Assembly: GCF_017912555.1 (NCBI RefSeq)
Contig: NZ_JAERSD010000009.1
Span: 82,927-146,926, forward strand
Direction: 5' to 3'
Length of the DNA stretch: 64,000 nt
Source of the DNA: Bacillus sp. REN3
GTDB lineage: Bacteria > Bacillota > Bacilli > Bacillales > Cytobacillaceae
A program made the position numbers and the translations under genes. Shown piece after piece: positions 8,900-16,746 of this stretch. Below the pieces are notes generated by a model. That model saw nothing but the letters and a program-made list of their open reading frames with translations. It ran no database searches and was not told where the DNA came from. The first letter of the stretch is position 1; each line of letters opens with the position of its first letter.

Positions 8900-10555
8900 A
8901 TGTCAATCAAGAATAAAATATTGCTTAACTTGTTGCTGGCAATCGGCCTTTCGATTGCAATGATTTCTTTTATTATCTACAGGATGCTAATGGTACAGGC
9001 TTCCAACCAGGATTATGTACAAGTGTTGCTGACTGTCCAGAATCTTCAGGCCGAAACATCGTCAGCAAAGCAGAGCCTGAGTAATTTTTCCTTCAATCCC
9101 ACAGATGGGAACAAGCAAGAAGCCATCAACAGGCTTGATAAGACAGCTGAACTTTTCAAGAAGGCAGACAGTCTGATCAAAGAAGGCGAGAGCAGGGAAG
9201 TGCTGAAAAAGGCAGCAGAAAAATTCTCAGCGCTCCAATCAGAGTCAAAAAGTGGACTTGAAGAGAAGGACAGCCCTGAAGTGAAGCGGCAGTCCATCCG
9301 GAGCGACGGGATCCTGAACGATCTCCACCTCCTCAACATCCAGGCTGATGAGCATTATGATTTTCTTCAGCAGGATTTGCGGGATAAAATCCAATTCATC
9401 ATCCTGTTTGCCGCAATCGGAAGTATCATCCTCGTGGCTGTTGCGGGTGGAATCGGCTACAGACTGACAAGCTCAATCACGGGACCGTTGAAGCGGATTG
9501 CCGAGAATGCCCAGGAAATCGCACGCGGCAATTTGATCATCGAGAAAGTGCCATACAAACATAAGGATGAACTTGGCGATTTGAATGATTCCTTCGATAT
9601 GATGGCAGCGCAGCTAACTGGATTGCTGCAAAAAGTGAACATGGCGAGCGCTCAGGTTGAAGGATTCGCGGAGCAAATCGAAGGTGAAAATATCGCTCTC
9701 ACCGAAATTTCGAATCAAGTTGCGGTATCGACCGATGAATTGTCTGCCGGTGCCCAAACTGTGTCTGAGGATCTCCAGCAATCGGTCCAGCTGATTGACG
9801 ACATGGATAAGGAAATTATGATGAATTTAGAGCATTCACAGCAATCATCCAGCTACAGCAAAGAAGCAGTGGCAGCGATCAGTGAGGGAAGGAAAGTCAT
9901 CGAGGGGCAAAAGGCATTGATTACTGAAAACAAGAACGCTTCCTTCTCGATTCAGTCAGCGACCGATAAATTTGTTTCGTATGCAGCTGAAATCGAAAAT
10001 ATGGCATCGTCTGTTTCAGCGATTGCCGCACAGACAAATCTCCTTGCGCTCAATGCGGCCATCGAAGCGGCGCGGGCAGGGGAAGCGGGAAAAGGGTTTG
10101 CTGTCGTCGCCCAGGAAGTGAGAAAGCTGGCAGAAGAATCGACAGCTGCAACCAGCCAGATTTTTGAGATGGTCAACTTGCTGAAGGGCGGTCTCGGCGA
10201 CATTGAAAATGCCGTCCAGAAAGGCGGGACGATCGCCGACGAGCAAATGGACTCGATGGATAAAACGATGGCTGCTTTTGAACATATCGAAACTACTGTC
10301 GGTGGCATTTCTGGTCGCATCATCCAGCTTGTCCAGGGCATGGAGTCAACAAAGGAGTTGGGCGCCAAAGTCCTGAACAATGTCGAATCCATCAGCGCTG
10401 TTGTCGAGGAAACCGCAGCGGGCAGCGAGGAAATTTCCGCCTCCACGACAGAACAGCTATCCGCGTTTGAAAACCTCTCAAGAAAAGTGACCGACCTGCG
10501 GAAGCTCACGAATGAGATGAATGAAACTGTATCAGTGTTCAAGTTTGAAAGATAA
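8900..10555 (+). CDS. Methyl-accepting chemotaxis protein
   Basis: The ATG at 8900, with GGGGGAG seven bases before it, is preferred to an in-frame TTG at 8885. The 551-residue product has a membrane segment near residues 7-30, an outside domain of roughly 130 residues that looks all-helical, a second membrane segment ('[21 protein letters not shown]'), a HAMP linker ('[18 protein letters not shown]') and a long coiled-coil signalling domain. The hairpin tip region contains '[37 protein letters not shown]', the invariant CheA/CheW contact. It forms part of polar chemoreceptor arrays. Pairing with the BMP lipoprotein suggests indirect ligand sensing. Confidence 0.93.
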   Translation: MSIKNKILLNLLLAIGLSIAMISFIIYRMLMVQASNQDYVQVLLTVQNLQAETSSAKQSLSNFSFNPTDGNKQEAINRLDKTAELFKKADSLIKEGESREVLKKAAEKFSALQSESKSGLEEKDSPEVKRQSIRSDGILNDLHLLNIQADEHYDFLQQDLRDKIQFIILFAAIGSIILVAVAGGIGYRLTSSITGPLKRIAENAQEIARGNLIIEKVPYKHKDELGDLNDSFDMMAAQLTGLLQKVNMASAQVEGFAEQIEGENIALTEISNQVAVSTDELSAGAQTVSEDLQQSVQLIDDMDKEIMMNLEHSQQSSSYSKEAVAAISEGRKVIEGQKALITENKNASFSIQSATDKFVSYAAEIENMASSVSAIAAQTNLLALNAAIEAARAGEAGKGFAVVAQEVRKLAEESTAATSQIFEMVNLLKGGLGDIENAVQKGGTIADEQMDSMDKTMAAFEHIETTVGGISGRIIQLVQGMESTKELGAKVLNNVESISAVVEETAAGSEEISASTTEQLSAFENLSRKVTDLRKLTNEMNETVSVFKFER

Positions 10556-10561
10556 TTTGTG

Positions 10562-10590
10562 ACCGGGCAGATGGCTGCCCGGTTTTTTTG
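10562..10590 (+). terminator. Terminator after chemoreceptor gene
   Basis: ACCGGGCAG-ATGG-CTGCCCGGT followed by seven T residues. Confidence 0.92.
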
Positions 10591-10636
10591 ATTAGCAAGA
10601 GAGAAAACGGGAATTTTTTTACAAAATAAGGCAGAA

Positions 10637-11020
10637 CGGGAGAATATGGCCTATTTTCGGGAGAATATGCGGGTGAATCGGGAGAATATGTGGCCCCAAT
10701 GGGAGAATCCAGCCCATTACCGGGAGAATATGCGGATGGATTGGGAGAATCCGGCGGGGATGGACCGAATTTGGTTCATAATCGAGAGAATCCTGGGCCC
10801 CATTGGGAGAATCCGGCCCATTATCAGGAGAATATGCGGATGGAGTGGGAGAATCCGGCGGGGATGGACAGAATTCGGTTCATAATCGAGAGAATCCTGG
10901 GCCCCAATGGGAGAATCCAGCCCATTATCGGGAGAATATGCGGATGGATTGGGAGATTCGAGTGGGGATGGACCGATTATGGAGCCGAATCAAAAATTCA
11001 TCCACTGATCGGGAGATATT
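10637..11020. repeat. Nested tandem repeat, ~21-bp unit in a 104-bp higher-order period
   Basis: The word GGGAGAAT recurs about every 20-22 bases, alternating between forms followed by ATGCGG and CCGGCC/CCAGCC. Above this there is an exact longer period: GGCCCC begins at 10692, 10796 and 10900, each 104 bases apart, and the surrounding 80-100 bases match closely. There are therefore about three copies of a five-subunit block, with decayed units at each end. Open frames exist through it but give only low-complexity Arg/Gly/Trp peptides in several frames, so it is not coding. Confidence 0.9.
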
Positions 11021-11219
11021 CCAAGCAACGGAAAGCATATCGCTGAAGACAGGCAATTCAGGCAGCTAATGAACAGGATAACCTCCAAATAATGAAAGAA
11101 TTAGAACGAATGGTTCTGTGTAATTTCATGATTTTTTAAGGATATGACGCCAATTTTTATGCAGCATGTTGACTTTGGGACTATAATGGAATAATCAGAG
11201 AGAGTAGGTGAAGGGAACG

Positions 11220-11786
11220 ATGAAACAGACCGATATTTTCCTGGCTTTTCTCAGGGTTGGGCTATTGGGCTACGGCGGCGGCCCTTCGTCCATCCCGCTT
11301 GTGCATAAAGAGGCAGTTGAGCGATACAAATGGCTGGATTCGGATGAATTCAGCGATATACTTGCGCTTGGCAATGCTTTACCGGGTCCGATTGCAACGA
11401 AGATGGCTGGCTATATTGGTTATCGTGTTGGGGGTGTAGTTGGCATGCTCACTGCTCTGGCAGCGACAATCGTGCCGACAATCATTCTTATGATTCTCCT
11501 CTTGACCGTCCTGAATACTTATAAAGATGAAGCGTGGGTAAGGGGTATGGCAGAAGCGGTCGTTCCGGTAGTTGCCGTAATGCTTGCGGTTTTAACATGG
11601 GATTTTGTCAAGAAGGCCGGGAAGTCGAAGCTTGGCTGGGGATGGACGGTTTTCGCGCTTACAGGAACTGCAGCGGTTCTGCAGCTCCTTCATGTCCATC
11701 CGGCCATCTTGATCTTTGTCTTGCTCGTTGGCGCCCTGCTGAAAAAGGATCATACCCCTACGGAAAAAGCGGAGCAGGAGGGATAG
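11220..11786 (+). CDS. Chromate transporter half, N-terminal-type subunit (ChrA, YwrB/YwrA like)
   Basis: The ATG at 11220 is preferred (AGGTGAAGGGA upstream); a GTG twelve bases earlier is possible. The 188-residue product has the short-chain ChrA layout: 'FLRVGLLGYGGGPSSIPLVHKEAVERY' near the start, then 'LGNALPGPIATKMAGYIGYRVGG', and four to five membrane segments. The family moves chromate out of the cell, probably in exchange or with protons, and split members work as pairs encoded by adjacent genes. The second half follows two bases after the stop codon. Chromate as the true substrate is a family-based assumption. Confidence 0.88.
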   Translation: MKQTDIFLAFLRVGLLGYGGGPSSIPLVHKEAVERYKWLDSDEFSDILALGNALPGPIATKMAGYIGYRVGGVVGMLTALAATIVPTIILMILLLTVLNTYKDEAWVRGMAEAVVPVVAVMLAVLTWDFVKKAGKSKLGWGWTVFALTGTAAVLQLLHVHPAILIFVLLVGALLKKDHTPTEKAEQEG

Positions 11787-11788
11787 CC

Positions 11789-12319
11789 ATGATTTATATC
11801 AAAATCTTTTTGGCATTTTTTATCCCCGGCATTCTCGGTTATGGAGGGGGGCCAGCCTCTATACCGCTAATCGAGAACGAGGTCGTCGACCGCTATGGTT
11901 GGATGACCGTCAATGATTTCAGTGAGGTGCTCGCCATGGGAAATGCCCTGCCCGGCCCAATCGCCACGAAGATGGCTGGCTATATTGGCTATACACAAGG
12001 GGGAATACTGGGTGCGATTGTGGGGATTTTTGCGACAGTGGCTCCCTCGCTAATATTGATGATCGGCCTGCTGAGCATTCTAATGAAGTATAAAGATTCC
12101 CCTAAGGTAAAGCGGCTGACCATCGTTGTTCGCCCAGTCATTGCCGTTTTGTTAGGAGTGATGACCTATGATTTCTTTTTCTCTTCCTATGAAGGTATTG
12201 GGTTGTCCCAGACAATCCTGATTGGGGGCATCAGCTTCGTCTTGATGGAAAAATTGAAGGTGCATCCAGCATATGTCATTGGTGGAGCGCTCTTTTATGG
12301 TGCCCTTGTTCTTTCTTGA
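11789..12319 (+). CDS. Chromate transporter half, second subunit (ChrA)
   Basis: The ATG at 11789 is set by GGAGGG directly upstream and by homology to the first half: both share GYGGGP(A/S)SIPL and ALPGPIATKMAGYIGY motifs. A longer open frame begins at 11534 but its first 85 residues are only the shifted reading of the previous gene. The 176-residue product is a membrane protein with five or so segments. Start and stop codons of the pair are almost fused, implying translational coupling and a heterodimer, as in the B. subtilis ywrA/ywrB pair. Confidence 0.88.
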   Translation: MIYIKIFLAFFIPGILGYGGGPASIPLIENEVVDRYGWMTVNDFSEVLAMGNALPGPIATKMAGYIGYTQGGILGAIVGIFATVAPSLILMIGLLSILMKYKDSPKVKRLTIVVRPVIAVLLGVMTYDFFFSSYEGIGLSQTILIGGISFVLMEKLKVHPAYVIGGALFYGALVLS

Positions 12320-12344
12320 ACAGAGGGGAGAATTTAAAAAAAGC

Positions 12345-12635
12345 TTTCGGACTTCAGGCCCGCTGATTCCGCTGGACACTGGATGAGTTTCTGTGAATTC
12401 ACCCACGCACAAAGAAGGTACATTTCCATTTTCGATGGGCCCCGAATCTTCCGTTCCAATCCATCTTTTCGAGCGATTTGTTTCTCTTAAAATGGATTCA
12501 GTTAGAAAACAGCCTTTCTTTTTTCCCATAAGGGCTTTCCAATGATTCTTTGCCTAAAAATTGAGCCCCACAGCCGCGAGGCTTAACTCACGCCCCGCGG
12601 AAAGCGAGAAACCTTTAGTGGAAACCAACTATTTT
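12345..12635. repeat. Dispersed GC-rich intergenic repeat, degenerate copy
   Basis: Bases 12365-12462 match the right half of the element at 14448-14886 (shared words GAATTCRCCCACGCAC, CATTTTCGA and CTTCCGTTCCAATC). Bases 12578-12632 hold the other typical end, GCCCCGCGGAAAGCGAG then TAGTGGAAACCAAC. The copy seems rearranged. No gene is seen in 12320-12891 otherwise. Confidence 0.6.
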
Positions 12636-12769
12636 CTAAAAAGCAACAAAGATTACAGCCAAAAGAAATCATGTGATCCAGTCCTTCTCATTTGCACTTC
12701 CAAGAGGACTTTCCATTTTTATAGCCTACAGCCTATAAATTGGTTAATATATTTAAAGGGACAACAGCC

Positions 12770-12807
12770 GATGTTCCAGTAGTGCGTTTTTTTTCAGCGG
12801 GAACATC
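12770..12807. other. Inverted repeat around a T-rich loop
   Basis: GATGTTCC (12770-12777) and GGAACATC (12800-12807) flank a loop that contains eight T residues. It lies about 85 bases upstream of the DUF445 gene and could be an operator or a structured leader; its role is not evident. Confidence 0.4.
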
Positions 12808-12891
12808 CGTAACCCTGCTTTTTTATCAATAGGATTCATAGTGTTTACCCACCACTTAATTCAATTCAATCCATTCAATAGAGGGAGATTT

Positions 12892-14151
12892 ATGAATAAG
12901 AAAGACAAGAAATCGAGACATTTAGCTGCTATTTCCCTGGCAATTATGGGGATTGGTTTCATTGCAACTATCCCTTTTCAGGAGACGTTTGCCGGCAGGC
13001 TGCTGATGGGCGGCTTTGAAGCAGGGCTTGTCGGCGGCCTTGCTGACTGGTTTGCTGTCACAGCGCTGTTCAGGCACCCGCTTGGCATTCCGATTCCGCA
13101 TACGGCATTGCTGCCGAAAAATCGTGACAAGATGACTCGCGCGCTGATCAATATGCTTGAAAATGACTGGTTGACGAAAGAAAGTATCATGGAGAAATTC
13201 AACCAGATTCATATTTTGGATAAAATATTTGAAGTTGTTGAAAAAGAATTGCAGACAGATTCTGTCAAGAGGAGTATCCAATCTTTCGCACTCGAGGCGG
13301 CTGCCAAAGTTGATATTGAGAAATTCGGGCCATCAATCGAAACGGAAATCAAAGAGTTCCTTCTTTCGGTGGATGCTTCTATATTCCTGCAAAGAACTGC
13401 TGACCATGTACTGGAGAAAAAATACGAAGAAGCTGCATTCAATTATGTACTTGATGAAACGGAGAAGTGGGCATCGAGGGAAGAAGCGAAGTTGGTCCTT
13501 GGGAAAATGGGGAAGCAGGCTGTTGAAACAACCCAGGCTGATGGACTGTTGAAGTTTGCGATCCAGTCATTCAGCAACTTGATCACTGAAGAAAAAATCG
13601 GCAATATGCTGCAGTCATTTATTTTAAAAAGGATGAAAAACCTGAAGGAGGAAGAGAATCCATATAGGCATATGATTCTCGAAAAAGTGCGCAAGGAGCT
13701 TGGCGGCGTTGGCGGGCGTGAAGCACTCTTGATGGAAATCCAAAGCTGGAAAAATAAGATGGTTGAAGACATGGACCTATCCGATCAAATCAGGAATGTG
13801 TTATTGAATTTTAAGGCACGCGCCGTTGCTTTTATTGAAAAGGAAAGCTTTGTTGCAGAACATGTGATTCCGCTGGTGAATAAATTCATGGATGAAATAA
13901 AGGGAAACCCCGAAAAAGTGGCCGGAATCGAAAAGTGGCTGCACGATAAGCTGGCAGGCCTGATTGAAAGGAATCACTCGAAAATCGGGAAACTTGTAAA
14001 AGAAAACCTTGATAAACTGGATACTGAAACATTGATCGATATGATGGAGAACAATGTCGGCAAAGATTTGCAATGGATCCGAGTTAATGGAGCTGTTTGC
14101 GGTTTCCTGATCGGCATTGGCCTGACGCTCTTTAAATTCATCGTGCTGTAA
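12892..14151 (+). CDS. DUF445 membrane-anchored protein (YjiN-like)
   Basis: The ATG at 12892 follows AGAGGGAGATTT and gives a 419-residue product; an ATG 51 bases earlier lacks a ribosome site. It begins with a membrane segment ('HLAAISLAIMGIGFIATIPFQ'), then the DUF445 signature 'GFEAGLVGGLADWFAVTALFRHPLGIPIPHTALLPKNRDKM', a long charged helical region of about 300 residues, and a final C-terminal membrane segment. The family is widespread but its biochemical role is unknown; some members are linked to envelope integrity. The gene stands alone and ends before a terminator. Confidence 0.85.
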   Translation: MNKKDKKSRHLAAISLAIMGIGFIATIPFQETFAGRLLMGGFEAGLVGGLADWFAVTALFRHPLGIPIPHTALLPKNRDKMTRALINMLENDWLTKESIMEKFNQIHILDKIFEVVEKELQTDSVKRSIQSFALEAAAKVDIEKFGPSIETEIKEFLLSVDASIFLQRTADHVLEKKYEEAAFNYVLDETEKWASREEAKLVLGKMGKQAVETTQADGLLKFAIQSFSNLITEEKIGNMLQSFILKRMKNLKEEENPYRHMILEKVRKELGGVGGREALLMEIQSWKNKMVEDMDLSDQIRNVLLNFKARAVAFIEKESFVAEHVIPLVNKFMDEIKGNPEKVAGIEKWLHDKLAGLIERNHSKIGKLVKENLDKLDTETLIDMMENNVGKDLQWIRVNGAVCGFLIGIGLTLFKFIVL

Positions 14152-14229
14152 ACTGTACCGGGTCCGGATAAGTGGATTTCCAATATAGAAAGCAACGTTT
14201 ATGGTAATTAAAAATGTCATTGGTTTTGC

Positions 14230-14270
14230 GGACCAAATTGGGCTAAGTTAGCGATTTGGTCCTTTTATTT
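14230..14270 (+). terminator. Terminator after DUF445 gene
   Basis: GGACCAAATT and ATTTGGTCC arms with a GGGCTAAGTTAGCG interior, followed by TTTTATTTT. Confidence 0.85.
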
Positions 14271-14447
14271 TCAGGCATTAAATTACTCATTTTATAAAAA
14301 CATAAGTTGAAGGCATAGACTTCGAAGTGCTTTATTAAGCCACTGATTTACTATACAGGAAACAACATACTATATTACATTTCGAGTTTGTGAAGGACTA
14401 TATTCAAGTGAACGGGTGCTGGATTCGCTAAAAGACCTTATTAATAG

Positions 14448-14886
14448 GCTCTGTTAAACTTGGGTGTTGATTTTTACTTCCACTCCAGGGACATGCTTTC
14501 CGCGGGGGGTCAGTGGAGCTGGTCCAGCTTCAGCGCTTAGCCCCTCCGAGTCGCTTAGCGCCTGACAGTGAAGTCAAAGAGCGACTTCACTGTCAGGCCC
14601 TTCGACGGACAGGACGTCCTAGTGCCGACGTTGCCGCAGGACGCGGCGGTCTTAGTCGGCCAGCGCTTGTCGGGGCTGGCCAAATCGCTTCAGCTTCCCT
14701 ATCTCCTCGGCCCTTTGCGCCTGCGGGGCCTCCACCTTGCCTCTGCATCCCGCAGGACACTGAAAGGCTCCGGCGAATTCGCCCACGCACGAAGGAAATG
14801 CATTAGCATTTTCGAGGAGTCAGTCCCTTCCGTTCCAATCACCTCTTTAAAAAATAACATTCAGCTTTAACACAGCCTATTAATAA
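14448..14886. mobile_element. MITE-like non-coding element with terminal inverted repeats
   Basis: The left end (14448-14468) and the reverse complement of the right end (14866-14886) are 21 bases each and match at 20 positions; the shared core is AATAGGCT-TGTTAAA with one C/G difference. The roughly 439-bp interior is GC-rich, carries no transposase frame, and contains a perfect 15-bp hairpin (CCTGACAGTGAAGTC / GACTTCACTGTCAGG, 14561-14597). Interior blocks recur, partly inverted, at 12.4, 36.9 and 58.2 kb. I infer a non-autonomous mobile element or repeat family; I did not identify a clear target duplication. Confidence 0.75.
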
Positions 14887-14890
14887 AAGC

Positions 14891-14923
14891 AAAACCGCTT
14901 AACGATGACGCTAAGCGGTTTTT
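14891..14923 (+). terminator. Hairpin terminator beyond the element
   Basis: AACCGCTTA and TAAGCGGTT flank a short loop and are followed by TTTT. Almost palindromic, so it could act on either strand. No gene lies between it and 14151 other than the repeat element. Confidence 0.6.
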
Positions 14924-15133
14924 GATTAATCTATTTTGTTAACTAAATAGGTTAATATGTACCGAGATTTGCAGAAGTTTCTGTTAGTCTACAAATTTTA
15001 CGACAACAATCAATGACGATAGATCAATGAAAATAGACCATCAAATTTAATGGCATTCCAATTGTCTATTTGCCCTGAGAATCATTTTTGTGACAGGCAC
15101 CAGAATCCGTTAAAGAGCCTGGCTTTTTCTTTT

Positions 15134-15904
15134 TTATAACTTGATCAGCTGGTATCCTGTTTCTTTCCAGATATGACGGATTCCATGGACGAAGGTATTG
15201 AAGGTCGGGACATTTATTCTCAGTCCGTCAAGCACCATTGATTTGGCCATTTCAGGCCGTATGCCAACAAATATGGAGTTTGTACCCATAAGCTTCAGGG
15301 CATTGATTGTTTCCTGCAGCTTTGACGTACATGCCGCATCCAATTCCTCGGATACTCCTGTGAAATCAAAGATCACATATTCATTTTGTTTTGCGGCGCA
15401 ATGTGCCAGTACCTTTTCCTCCATCAGTGAAAGTCTCTCGGCTGTCAGTTTTCCCATAACAGGAACAAGGAAAGCAGTATCAACTGACAGCGGGATGGCT
15501 GGCATATCGAGAACCTGGATTTGCTTTTTGCTCTCTAGGAGGATCTCTTCGAATTCGGTCACATCCTTCCAGGTAAGGATATAGCCGTTTGGAGCGTTAT
15601 CCATATCGGTAAGCCTGTCCACGGTGACCTCCGCGGAAAAAGTATTGAATAACGTAGCGTTCACAGTTTTAGGGAACGGCCCTTCAGCGATGCGTCTTTG
15701 TTGCTGCTTCTCTGCGAATAAATCAAGGTTCCTTCCGATGAAACCTTCGGGGGAATCGATCCCCACATACGGTCCGATTTTGGTTAATAACTCCTTGGCG
15801 CATTCGTTGATGAATACAATATTTGCTTTGTTATCCGCGATAAAGATATTCTCCTGGATTTTATCCAGAAGGTGAACAGTATTCACAGTATCGAAATTAA
15901 ACAT
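15134..15904 (-). CDS. PAS-STAS protein, RsbR-type stressosome-like regulator
   Basis: A 256-residue soluble protein. Residues about 8-120 form a PAS domain ('ENIFIADNKANIVFINECAKELL', 'GRNLDLF', 'GYILTWKDVTEFEEIL'). Residues about 135-250 form a STAS domain with 'YVIFDFTGVSEELDAACTSKLQETINALKLMGTNSIFVGIRPEMAKSMV', whose VGIRPE(I/M)A segment is typical of RsbR paralogs. RsbR proteins assemble with RsbS and RsbT to gate the sigma-B stress response; most have an N-terminal globin-like sensor, whereas here a PAS sensor is fused. No rsbS, rsbT or other partner is nearby. A GGAGCG site precedes the ATG. Confidence 0.82.
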   Translation of the reverse strand: MFNFDTVNTVHLLDKIQENIFIADNKANIVFINECAKELLTKIGPYVGIDSPEGFIGRNLDLFAEKQQQRRIAEGPFPKTVNATLFNTFSAEVTVDRLTDMDNAPNGYILTWKDVTEFEEILLESKKQIQVLDMPAIPLSVDTAFLVPVMGKLTAERLSLMEEKVLAHCAAKQNEYVIFDFTGVSEELDAACTSKLQETINALKLMGTNSIFVGIRPEMAKSMVLDGLRINVPTFNTFVHGIRHIWKETGYQLIKL

Positions 15905-15970
15905 GAAGTTCGCTCCAATTCTCTTAGCAATACTGAAATTATAGCGATTAAATGAACTGGAAGCAAATAG

Positions 15971-16013
15971 AAACCCCCGTCACGCTTAGGGGGACAAGCG
16001 ATGACGGGGGTAT
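15971..16013 (-). terminator. Terminator for DoxX gene copy 1
   Basis: ACCCCCGTCA and TGACGGGGGT arms enclose CGCTTAGGGGGACAAGCGA, which itself can pair (GCTT/AAGC). On the minus strand the stem is followed by TTTCTATTT. It also lies upstream of the PAS-STAS gene. Confidence 0.75.
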
Positions 16014-16037
16014 TTCAAGTGCCTTGTTTGTTTTTAG

Positions 16038-16553
16038 TTAGGCTGTTTTATGTGCTGCATCAGGCGCTTGCTTGAAGACAGTCTTGCGGATGAATGGAAC
16101 TACCCAGCGGTCAAGGCCGTATTTGCCAGCGTTGTAGCCCGCGAACAGGATGATGAATCCAAGGAAGATGTCAGTTGGGTTATGTGATACAGTTCCGGCA
16201 AGGAAGAAAGAGAAGTTCATCACTAGGCCGAAGAACATGGCAGCAGTAGTCAGGCATCCAAGAATGAGTCCAAGGCCGATCAGGAATTCGCCAAGCGGGA
16301 CGATGAAGTTGAAAAGTTCAATATTCGGAAGTGCGAAGCTTTCAAGGAATGATACATACCAGCCGTAAATGACGTTTCCGTCCGGCCCCTTGACAGGATT
16401 CGCGACCGCATTTTTCAAATACCCGGAAGCATCGAATCCTCCTCCAGTCAATTTTCCCCAACCCGCAGTCAGCCATGAGTAACCAAGATATAAGCGCAAC
16501 ACTGTCAGAATACCGGCAGCAACGTTACTTTCCCTTAACCATTTCGCGAACAT
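16038..16553 (-). CDS. DoxX-family membrane protein, copy 1
   Basis: A 171-residue protein with four membrane segments. 'AGILTVLRLYLGYSWLTAGWGKLTGGGFDASGYLKNAV' and the closing 'VSHNPTDIFLGFIILFAGYNAGKYGLDRWVVPF' are typical of the DoxX/DoxD group that includes the small subunit of thiosulfate:quinone oxidoreductase. Its substrate in Bacillaceae is not settled. A second gene at 27223-27738 is almost identical over most of its length. Divergent from an MFS transporter, with a TGTGAA-N4-TTCACA palindrome about 80 bases upstream that suggests redox control. Confidence 0.9.
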   Translation of the reverse strand: MFAKWLRESNVAAGILTVLRLYLGYSWLTAGWGKLTGGGFDASGYLKNAVANPVKGPDGNVIYGWYVSFLESFALPNIELFNFIVPLGEFLIGLGLILGCLTTAAMFFGLVMNFSFFLAGTVSHNPTDIFLGFIILFAGYNAGKYGLDRWVVPFIRKTVFKQAPDAAHKTA

Positions 16554-16633
16554 ATAAATCGCTTCCCTTCAAAAAAGAGTAATTATTTATTACACTTACA
16601 ATATATCAAAATTCACGGTAAGAATGATGTTTA

Positions 16634-16649
16634 TGTGAATATGTTCACA
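16634..16649. promoter_or_regulatory. Rex- or FNR-type palindromic operator
   Basis: TGTGAATATGTTCACA is a perfect palindrome apart from its four-base centre. It fits the Rex consensus TTGTGAA-N4-TTCACAA except for one outer base, and also the Bacillus FNR consensus TGTGA-N6-TCACA. It lies between the divergent DoxX and MFS genes, 80 and 98 bases from their starts. Confidence 0.65.
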
Positions 16650-16746
16650 AAATAGCAACAACAAATTGACAGCATTTTGAACATACAGAAAAAAAGGAGG
16701 CAAATCCCTTATTCACAGGACAAAGAAGAATGGATGGAGGAAAAAT

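Noticed and set aside
10637..11020. CRISPR array
   Set aside because: The unit is 20-22 bases with no unique spacers, and the longer 104-base period is conserved between copies. No cas genes nearby.
10646..11069. Three open frames of 79-118 codons across the GGGAGAAT array
   Set aside because: They are open in more than one plus-strand frame at once and encode only repeated Arg/Gly/Trp/Ile-rich units; no ribosome site. They follow from the tandem repeat.
11534..11788. Longer start for the second chromate transporter gene
   Set aside because: The extra 85 codons are a shifted reading of the preceding chrA gene and lack membrane character. ATG 11789 has a good ribosome site.
14513..14870. GC-rich open frames of 65-100 codons in both strands
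   Set aside because: They lie within the terminal-inverted-repeat element; Pro/Ala/Arg-rich translation, no start site, and no family resemblance.
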